Of a DNA stretch of 5,174 nt, positions 1 to 5,174 are shown in pieces; within the stretch, counting starts at the first letter, position 1, and each line of letters begins with the position of its first letter. Under the pieces are notes generated by a model, which saw only the letters and a list, made by a program, of their open reading frames with translations, was not told where the DNA came from and did not search any database. Position numbers and translations under genes: made by a program. Origin of the DNA: Candidatus Aquidulcis sp. (lineage in GTDB: Bacteria; Chloroflexota; Anaerolineae; Anaerolineales; E44-bin32); the NCBI GenBank assembly GCA_020723365.1, contig DYJB01000189.1:1-5174 (forward strand). The letters are read 5' to 3'.

Positions 1-1718
1 AGCTCGATCAGGCGCAGGCGCGTGGGGATGTCGACCGGCGAGTGCGTCAGGATGGTCGTCAGGATCTCGCCCGCCTGGTTCCCGTCGCCGCGGATGATGT
101 GGGTCTCGGCGATGATGCGCAGCTTCTCGATGGCCGGCTCGACCTTGCCGCCTACGAGCATGATGTCGGCCATGCGCTGGTGCAGCGCCAGGTAGGTGGG
201 CGCCGACTGCAGGGCCAGCATGACCTCTTCCATGGCGGACGTGGGGTGGCCCCCGCCCATCAGGTCGTCGATGCGCGCCATCGCCTGAATGACCCGATCG
301 GTTCCGCCCACGGCCAGGATCGAGAAGATGGGCTCAACCGATGTGCCCCCCGGGCGCTGGCCGGTAAGCTGCTGGCGTGCCTGGCGCAGCCGCTTGAGCC
401 ACTCCGGGCCGCTCAGGAAGGTCAGCGTGTTCTCGACGATCTTGGAGAGCGTCTCGGTGTCGCCGACGTTCTGAGAGGCCTGGATGGTGTCATACAGCTG
501 GCGCAGCTGGGACGACTGGCTGTCTGCGACCGACAGGCTGTCGGCCTTGCTCAGCGCCTGCAGCAGGAAGCGGGAGGCTTCCGGCAGGTCGCCCTTCATG
601 CGCGCCATGCGGCCGAGCGCCAGGTTGGCGCCCAGCGCCAGCTCCGGGTGCCCGAGCGAGGCGATCAGGTGCTTGCGGGCGCCTTCCTCGTCGCCCAGTT
701 CGCGGTAGAGCAAACCCAGGTCGTAGTGGGCGGCAGGGTGATCAAGGCCGGAATCGATCGCGCGTGCCAGTTCCTTGGCGGCCTGCATCGTGTGGCCGTG
801 CGTTTGCAGATCGATGGCCTGGCCGAGGTAGCGGTAGGCCTGCGGCCGGCCGGCTCCGCCGCCGTTGCCCTTCTCCCCCTTGGTGAGGGCCGTCATGCCT
901 GGCGTGCCCAGCTTGCCCGTCACCGGATCGACCGGCTCATCGAAGAGCATGCCGGCCAGGATGGTGAGCGCCTGCCGTTGGGCCGCCACTTCCGGATCGG
1001 CGGTGTCGGCGGGCGTCTCCTGCGCGTCCGTGCTCGGAGCCGGTTCGTCGGCGCTGATGAACTCCTTGACCTGAGCCATGCGCAGCGGGGCCGTCGCACC
1101 GCGGGGCTGGATGGGGGGCGGGAGTGGCTTGCCCTCGCGCAGCAGGCGCAGCGCGATGGCGGCATCCTGCTCGCCGGGGATGAGCGTGAGCGCCCGCTGC
1201 GCCGATTCGATCGCCCGCTCGGTGCGTCCGAGCTTCTGCAGCACCGAGGCCACGGCCAGGTACTCGCGCACGGCCTCCTTCGGGCGACCCAGGCGCTCGT
1301 AGGTCAGCGCCAGACGCGAGCGCGTGGCCAGGTTCTCGGGCTGGATGCGGGCAATGTGGTTCCAGTTGTCGAGCGCTTTGTCGACGTCGCGCTGGCGGAT
1401 GTACAGGTCGGAGGCCTTCTCACGCAGCTCGAGCGCCTCTTTCAGCTGTCCCAGGCGCTCGTGCAGATCGGCCATCTTCTCGACCGGGATCGGATCGGCG
1501 GGGGAGAGCTGGGCGGCGCGTCGATAGACGGAGAGCGACTCCTTCAGCTCCCCGGTTTCGAGCAGCGCCAGCGCCAGACTGGTCAGGGCGGTGGGATGGT
1601 CAGGGAACTCGGCCAGGGCTTTGCGGTAGAACTCGATGGCCCGTGCCCACTGCAGATCCCAGGCCGCCGAATGGCCGAGGCGCATGGATTCGTCGAACAG
1701 GTCCTGGCGTCCGGTCAT
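1..1718 (-). CDS. Large tetratricopeptide-repeat protein, 3' end beyond the window
   Basis: The frame is open from ATG 1716-1718 to the window edge, giving 572 N-terminal residues without a stop. Residues about 14-190 form a run of TPR helix pairs; clear units are near 20-47 (WARAIEFYRKALAEFPDHP), 44-76, 78-110, 111-128, 129-162 and 166-184, with the usual A/G/Y/A/P pattern. A Pro/Ala/acidic linker (about 195-245) and a Gly-rich stretch (about 280-290) separate this from a second TPR block (about 292-395; HYDLGLLYRELGDEEGARKH is typical). A third block begins near 495 and repeats the pattern of the first. No signal peptide, membrane segment or catalytic motif is visible, so it is probably a cytoplasmic protein-interaction scaffold; its partner is unknown. 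The opening SMRLGHSAAWDLQWARAIEF resembles a TPR family I recall from Anaerolineae, unverified. It follows polA on the same strand after 69 bp and has its own plausible promoter. Confidence 0.85.
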   Translation of the reverse strand, partial: MTGRQDLFDESMRLGHSAAWDLQWARAIEFYRKALAEFPDHPTALTSLALALLETGELKESLSVYRRAAQLSPADPIPVEKMADLHERLGQLKEALELREKASDLYIRQRDVDKALDNWNHIARIQPENLATRSRLALTYERLGRPKEAVREYLAVASVLQKLGRTERAIESAQRALTLIPGEQDAAIALRLLREGKPLPPPIQPRGATAPLRMAQVKEFISADEPAPSTDAQETPADTADPEVAAQRQALTILAGMLFDEPVDPVTGKLGTPGMTALTKGEKGNGGGAGRPQAYRYLGQAIDLQTHGHTMQAAKELARAIDSGLDHPAAHYDLGLLYRELGDEEGARKHLIASLGHPELALGANLALGRMARMKGDLPEASRFLLQALSKADSLSVADSQSSQLRQLYDTIQASQNVGDTETLSKIVENTLTFLSGPEWLKRLRQARQQLTGQRPGGTSVEPIFSILAVGGTDRVIQAMARIDDLMGGGHPTSAMEEVMLALQSAPTYLALHQRMADIMLVGGKVEPAIEKLRIIAETHIIRGDGNQAGEILTTILTHSPVDIPTRLRLIE

Positions 1719-1722
1719 GACT

Positions 1723-1735
1723 TGCGGCTTCCGCA
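1723..1735 (-). promoter_or_regulatory. Ribosome binding site of the TPR gene within a small hairpin
   Basis: GGAAG (1728-1732) lies nine bases before the ATG, the same spacing as in polA, and is a modest Shine-Dalgarno match. It sits in TGCGG-AAG-CCGCA, a five-pair stem with a three-base loop, so part of the site could be paired in the mRNA. This spacing supports ATG 1718 over the next in-frame Met (residue 12). Confidence 0.4.
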
Positions 1736-1749
1736 GCTTCGGTGCGGCG

Positions 1750-1758
1750 AGTATAGCA
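1750..1758 (-). promoter_or_regulatory. Probable extended -10 promoter of the TPR gene
   Basis: The minus strand reads TGCTATACT, an extended -10 (TGn plus TATACT), 31 bases upstream of the ATG at 1718. The start site would be near 1743, with a leader of about 25 bases. No -35 consensus is seen; the position where one would lie is inside the inverted repeat. Together with the flanking TCGC it agrees with the polA element at 10 of 12 positions. Confidence 0.5.
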
Positions 1759-1790
1759 TGAATGCCGGCCGGGTCCCCGGCCGGCATTCA
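1759..1790 (-). terminator. Perfect 14-bp inverted repeat at the polA stop: terminator-like hairpin or operator
   Basis: Bases 1759-1772 and 1777-1790 are exact reverse complements (TGAATGCCGGCCGG), with a four-base loop. The polA TGA (1788-1790) is wholly inside the 5' arm of the transcript hairpin. The G+C-rich stem directly after an ORF suggests transcription termination or 3'-end protection. The bases after it on the minus strand (TGCTATACTCGC) lack a U-run, so a classical intrinsic terminator is not shown. Because the repeat ends exactly where the next gene's extended -10 begins and covers its -35 region, an operator role is an alternative. Confidence 0.55.
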
Positions 1791-4571
1791 GCGAGCGGAC
1801 GGCTGCATCTCCGCCCAATTGGCGCCGACCTTGGCGTCGGTCTTGAGCGGCACGCGCAGCTGCATGGGGGACTGCATCACCTGCTGCACGAGCTTGAGCG
1901 TGGCGTCCAGTTCGGCCGGGGGGACCTCAAAGACCAGTTCATCGTGTACCTGGAGCAGCATGCGCGCCTGCAGGCCGGCCTGCGCCAGGGCGCCGGGCAG
2001 GCGGATCATGGCCACCTTGATGATGTCGGCCGCCGTGCCCTGGATGGGGGCGTTGATGGCCTCGCGCTCCGCCCGGTTGCGGGCGGCGTCAGGAACGGCG
2101 CGCGCCCCCTGCATCAGCTGCGGGAAGTAGCGCCGGCGGCCGAGAAGCGTCTCGACGAAGCCGCGCTCGGCGGCCAGACGGCGCGTTTCTTCCAGGTACT
2201 TGCGCACACCCGGGAAGCGCTCGAAGTAGACCCGCACGAAGGTCTCCGCCTCCGCCAGCGTCAGGTCGGTCGAACGCGACAGGCCGAACGCGCTCATGCC
2301 GTAGATCAGCCCGAAATTGACGGCCTTGGCATGCCGGCGCATCTCGGGTGTGACGGCCGACTGCGCCACGCCGAACACGGCGGCTGCCGTGGCGGCGTGA
2401 ATGTCCTGGTCTTCATGGAAAGCCCGGATCATCGCCTCGTCTTCCGACACGTGAGCGACAATGCGCAGCTCGATCTGCGAGTAATCGACGCTCAGCAGCC
2501 GGAACCCGGGCGCGGCGATGAAGGCCCGCCGGATCTGGCGGCCCAGCTCGGTGCGGATGGGGATGTTCTGCAGGTTGGGATCGGAGGATGCCAGACGGCC
2601 GGTGACGGCGCCGGTCTGCGAGAACGACGTGTGCACGCGCCCGGTGCGGGGATCAACCTGCTGAGGCAGGGAGTCGGTGTACGTGGAGCGCAGCTTGGAA
2701 AGCTCGCGATGCTCGAGGATCCGGTCGACCACCGGATGAGCATGGCGCAGCTCCTCCAGCACGCCGGCGGCCGTCGAGAAGTGGCCGCTGCTCGTCTTGC
2801 GCGTCCGGTCGGGAGGGGTCAGGCCGAGATCCTGGAACAGCACGGCCGCCAGCTGCTGGGTGGAGTTGAGATTGAAGGGATGCCCCACCTGGCGCGTGAT
2901 GTCTTCTTCCAGCTCCTGGATGCGGCCGCCCAGGCTGAGCGAGAGCTCGGACAGGAAGGGCAGGTCGAGGGCAACCCCGGCCATTTCCATTTCGGCCAGG
3001 ACGGAGACCAGCGGCATCTCCAGGTCGCGGAACAGCGAACCGTGCTGCTTGTCTTCGAGCTCCTTCTCAAGCAGCGGCTTGAGGCGCAGGCAAACCTCGG
3101 CGTCGGCGGCGGCGTAGGGGGCGGCGTCGGCGATCGGCACCTCGGCCATCGAACGCTGCTGTCGCCCGCTGCCGATCAACTGCGTGATGTGCGTCATCTC
3201 CAGGCCGAGGCGCACGAAGGCCAGATCCTTGAGCCCCAGGCTCCGCGACGATGGATCGCACAGCCACTCCCCCAGCATGGTGTCGAAGCCTAGCGGGGAG
3301 ACGGGCAGTCCGTGGCGCGCCAGCACCGTCAGGTCGTACTTGAGGTTGTGCCCCACCTTCGGTTTGGCGGCCGCCGCCAGCGCGGGGCGGAGCGCCTCGG
3401 CGATTGTTTCCCACGCAAGCTGGGGCCCGCCGGCCAGATGCGGCAGGTGCCCAACCGGGAGGTAGTAGCCCTGCCCGGGCTCGACCGCCAGCGAGAGACC
3501 GACCAGGTCGGCGCGCATGGCATCGATGCCGGTCGTTTCGACGTCGACGGCGATCTCGCCGGCCTGGGCGAGGCGGGCCACGAGCGCATTGAGCGCGGCG
3601 ACGTCGGCCACGATGTGGAAGAGGCCGTCCGGCTGAGGGGCGGAGGCGGGCGATGCGAAGAGGGCCATCTGACGCGCCGGGGTCTCGGCTTCCGGGCCCA
3701 TGCGCGCCAGCAGCGAGCGAAACTCCAGCTCCCGGAACAGCTCGACCACGCGGCCGCGATCGTAGTCGTGCGCCCGGCAGGCCTCCAGATCAAACTCGAT
3801 CGGCACCTCGAGCTCGATCGTCGCCAACCGTCGGCTGAGGAAGGCCGACTCGCGGCCGGCTTCCAGCTTGGACCGGAAGCGCTCCGGGATGTCCTTGAGG
3901 TTGTCGTAGACCGCCTCCAGGGATCCGTACTGCTGGATCAGGCCGACGGCGGTCTTCTCGCCGATCCCTTTGACGCCCGGGATGTTGTCGCTGGTGTCGC
4001 CCACGAGCGCCTTATAGTCGACCAGTTGGCCGGGCGTCACGCCGAACTTCTGCGCCACCTCCTGCGGTCCGTAGTCGATGGCTTCTGAGAGCTTCTGGCC
4101 CGCCAGCTCGACGTGCACCGAGTCATCGACCAACTGCAGCAGGTCACGGTCACCGCTCAGGATCACGACGCGGACGCCCTGCTCGGCGGCCCGGCGCGCC
4201 ACGGTCCCCAGAACATCGTCCGCCTCGAAACCGTCGGCCTCCAGGATGGGGATGCCGAAGGCCAGCACGACCTGCCGGATGCGGTCGAGCTGGAGGGCCA
4301 GGTCGTCGGGCATCTTGTCGCGGGTGGCTTTGTACTCGGCGTACAGGTCGTCGCGGAAGGTGCGCCCGGTGTCGAAGGATACGGCCAGGTACTCCGGCGC
4401 CTGCTGCTCGAGCAGGCGCAGCAGGATGGAGACGAATCCGTACGTGCCGGCCGTCGGTTCGCCGGCCTTGGTGATCCAGCGGCCCCCGTCGCCGACGCGG
4501 GTCAGCGCGAAGTAAGCGCGGTAGGCGAGGGCATGACCGTCGATCAGGAACAGGCGCGGCGCATCCGTCAT
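1788..4571 (-). CDS. polA: DNA polymerase I with 5' nuclease, proofreading 3'-5' exonuclease and polymerase domains
   Basis: This is a complete 927-residue family A polymerase, the usual length for three-domain PolA; it fills gaps and removes RNA primers in replication and excision repair. The 5' nuclease domain (about 1-265) has D11, D67, E116/D118/D119, D141/D143 and D192/D195 for metal binding, plus a helix-hairpin-helix at PGVKGIGEKTA (198-208). The 3'-5' exonuclease domain (about 318-502) keeps the full DEDDy set: D343 and E345 (VDVETTG), D413 (HNLKYD), Y486 and D490 (YAAADAEV), so proofreading is predicted. The polymerase domain (about 515-925) has TGRLASSDPNLQNIP (657-671), motif A DYSQIELR with D696 and E701, motif B with R745, K749, F753 and Y757, and motif C VHDELV with D877 and E878. 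The start ATG has a good ribosome binding site and the N-terminus FLIDGHALAYRAYF matches the family. Its own promoter is likely in the gap upstream. The sequence style recalls Anaerolineae. No frameshift or missing key residue was seen. Confidence 0.98.
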   Translation of the reverse strand: MTDAPRLFLIDGHALAYRAYFALTRVGDGGRWITKAGEPTAGTYGFVSILLRLLEQQAPEYLAVSFDTGRTFRDDLYAEYKATRDKMPDDLALQLDRIRQVVLAFGIPILEADGFEADDVLGTVARRAAEQGVRVVILSGDRDLLQLVDDSVHVELAGQKLSEAIDYGPQEVAQKFGVTPGQLVDYKALVGDTSDNIPGVKGIGEKTAVGLIQQYGSLEAVYDNLKDIPERFRSKLEAGRESAFLSRRLATIELEVPIEFDLEACRAHDYDRGRVVELFRELEFRSLLARMGPEAETPARQMALFASPASAPQPDGLFHIVADVAALNALVARLAQAGEIAVDVETTGIDAMRADLVGLSLAVEPGQGYYLPVGHLPHLAGGPQLAWETIAEALRPALAAAAKPKVGHNLKYDLTVLARHGLPVSPLGFDTMLGEWLCDPSSRSLGLKDLAFVRLGLEMTHITQLIGSGRQQRSMAEVPIADAAPYAAADAEVCLRLKPLLEKELEDKQHGSLFRDLEMPLVSVLAEMEMAGVALDLPFLSELSLSLGGRIQELEEDITRQVGHPFNLNSTQQLAAVLFQDLGLTPPDRTRKTSSGHFSTAAGVLEELRHAHPVVDRILEHRELSKLRSTYTDSLPQQVDPRTGRVHTSFSQTGAVTGRLASSDPNLQNIPIRTELGRQIRRAFIAAPGFRLLSVDYSQIELRIVAHVSEDEAMIRAFHEDQDIHAATAAAVFGVAQSAVTPEMRRHAKAVNFGLIYGMSAFGLSRSTDLTLAEAETFVRVYFERFPGVRKYLEETRRLAAERGFVETLLGRRRYFPQLMQGARAVPDAARNRAEREAINAPIQGTAADIIKVAMIRLPGALAQAGLQARMLLQVHDELVFEVPPAELDATLKLVQQVMQSPMQLRVPLKTDAKVGANWAEMQPSAR

Positions 4572-4580
4572 CGGTTGCAG

Positions 4581-4586
4581 CTCCCT
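4581..4586 (-). promoter_or_regulatory. Ribosome binding site of polA
   Basis: AGGGAG on the minus strand is followed by nine bases and then the ATG at 4569-4571. It resembles the Shine-Dalgarno consensus, its spacing is usual, and it fixes the polA start together with the N-terminal family match. Confidence 0.7.
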
Positions 4587-4607
4587 GCCGGGGGATTCTG
4601 GTTCGCG

Positions 4608-4616
4608 ATTCTAGCA
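4608..4616 (-). promoter_or_regulatory. Probable extended -10 promoter of polA
   Basis: The minus strand reads TGCTAGAAT, an extended -10 (TGn followed by TAGAAT), 36 bases upstream of the polA ATG. Transcription would start near 4601 and give a leader of about 30 bases. No convincing -35 hexamer lies 16-18 bases further upstream, as expected when an extended -10 is used. The element and the bases after it (TCGC) nearly match the element in front of the downstream TPR gene, which supports both calls. It lies entirely between the upstream stop codon and the polA start. Confidence 0.5.
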
Positions 4617-4638
4617 CCGTGGGACGAGAAACCGGCGG

Positions 4639-5174
4639 CTAGGCCGGGGGGCGGAGCGGGCTGGTGCCGCGGGTCTCGCGCACGAACTCGGAAATGCGCT
4701 GGGAGGTGGGGGGTTCGCCGGACATCAGCAGGTAGCGGGAGGTCCAGAAGCGTCCCGAGGTGGCTGCGGCCGCCTGGCTGGGGTAGGTCTCGGCGATGTG
4801 CCGGCTGAGCTCCTGGCGCACTCGGTGGGCCGCCGAGGGCGGGGAGGCATGGACGGGCAGATCGATGCTCAGGCACAGCGCATCCGGCCGGATGTGGATG
4901 TCGATCGGCAGGAAGTCGTGCGCCCGGCAGATCTCCTTGGTCCAGGTCATGAGCGTGGTGGCCAGCGAGCCCTGCAGAGCCAGGGCGGGATCGCGAGGCA
5001 CGTAGACGAGCGAGATGCGCTGGCGCTCGCGCTGAAGGGGCGAGGTCTGCCGACCCTGCGGGCGCGGCGCCGGGGGCGCCGCGGCGGGCTCGGCGTTAAG
5101 GAGCGTGTGAACGGCGGGCAGCGGACCGCCTTCGGGCCGCCAGTCGTCAGGGAGCGCGGCGGGAGGCGCGGCTG
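4639..5174 (-). CDS. Degenerate IS200-like (Y1/HUH-fold) transposase-domain protein, 5'-truncated by the window edge
   Basis: The frame is open from the window edge to a TAG at 4639-4641, giving 177 visible residues; the true start lies upstream. A GTG at 4999-5001 could start a 120-residue protein, but it would cut off the first beta strand, so I prefer the longer reading. Visible residues 1-50 are Pro/Ala-rich and look like a flexible linker. Residues 52-170 follow the order of Y1 transposases (IS200/REP-associated family, about 120 residues): strand ISLVYVPR, helix, strands ending in RPDALCLSI, helix, FWTSRYLLMSG, then the terminal helix RISEFVRETRG. Active family members carry an HUH pair in a 'PDHVHL'-like motif and a Tyr in the last helix; here those positions are Ala98, Cys100 and Phe163. 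It is therefore probably a non-catalytic, domesticated relative, perhaps still binding nucleic acid. The fold assignment comes from pattern recognition, not a search. It lies 67 bp upstream of polA on the same strand. Confidence 0.6.
   Translation of the reverse strand, partial: AAPPAALPDDWRPEGGPLPAVHTLLNAEPAAAPPAPRPQGRQTSPLQRERQRISLVYVPRDPALALQGSLATTLMTWTKEICRAHDFLPIDIHIRPDALCLSIDLPVHASPPSAAHRVRQELSRHIAETYPSQAAAATSGRFWTSRYLLMSGEPPTSQRISEFVRETRGTSPLRPPA

Noticed and set aside
3090..3135. A GGCGGC/GTCGGC-rich low-complexity stretch that looks repetitive.
   Set aside because: It encodes the conserved PYAAADAEV exonuclease III motif of PolA; the repetitiveness comes from Ala/Asp codons in G+C-rich DNA.
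42..3293. A 1083-codon open frame on the plus strand.
   Set aside because: It lies antisense to both polA and the TPR gene and crosses their boundary. Its composition (rich in Arg, Gln, Gly, His, Leu) is what complementary G+C-rich codons give, and no family is recognisable. The minus-strand genes have clear motifs.
4617..4638. A possible terminator for the Y1-like gene between its stop and the polA promoter.
   Set aside because: No stem of useful length and no U-run is present on the minus strand here; transcription may read through into polA.
3312..4808. Long plus-strand frames opposite the 5' half of polA (3312-4088 and 4113-4808).
   Set aside because: They are antisense shadows of the PolA exonuclease and nuclease domains, with no ribosome binding site or recognisable protein.
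5041..5100. A G+C-rich run with short inverted repeats (GGCGCC-type) that could be a hairpin or regulatory site.
   Set aside because: It lies inside the open frame and encodes the Pro/Ala linker; codon choice explains the pattern.
4639..5174. An active insertion sequence (IS200-type) next to polA.
   Set aside because: The catalytic His and Tyr positions are replaced, no subterminal hairpin or cleavage-site features were seen in the 67-bp gap, and the long linker does not fit a minimal transposase.

Overview
The window is G+C-rich bacterial chromosomal DNA, densely packed, with all three recognisable genes on the minus strand. Reading in the direction of transcription (right to left), they are: the 3' part of a gene for a protein that looks like a degenerate IS200-type (Y1/HUH-fold) transposase domain; a complete polA for DNA polymerase I; and the 5' part of a large tetratricopeptide-repeat (TPR) protein gene. 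The style of the PolA sequence and of the TPR protein suggests Chloroflexota, probably class Anaerolineae. That placement rests on recalled resemblance only; no search was run.

Right end (4639-5174): the frame is open to the window edge, so the N-terminus is missing. The visible 177 residues are a Pro/Ala-rich linker followed by about 120 residues that follow the Y1 transposase strand/helix order. The residues at the two HUH histidines and at the nucleophilic tyrosine are Ala, Cys and Phe. This is the most unusual item here: probably a domesticated, non-catalytic member of a transposase fold. A 67-bp gap then holds an extended -10 promoter (TGCTAGAAT) and a Shine-Dalgarno site for polA.

Centre (1788-4571): polA, 927 residues, has three domains: 5' nuclease, DEDDy 3'-5' proofreading exonuclease with all catalytic residues present, and family A polymerase with motifs A, B and C intact.

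Left (1-1718): after a 69-bp gap comes the TPR gene, whose C-terminus lies outside the window. The gap is compact. A perfect 14-bp inverted repeat contains the whole polA stop codon. Directly next to it is a second extended -10 (TGCTATACT), which shares 10 of 12 positions with the polA promoter element. A short hairpin covers the ribosome binding site.

PolA acts in Okazaki fragment maturation and excision repair. The TPR protein is presumably a protein-interaction scaffold, and the Y1-like protein has no assignable role. Each of the last two genes has its own plausible promoter, so shared orientation need not mean one operon. No tRNA, rRNA, CRISPR array or intact mobile element was seen, and no stretch longer than 300 bases lacks a gene.
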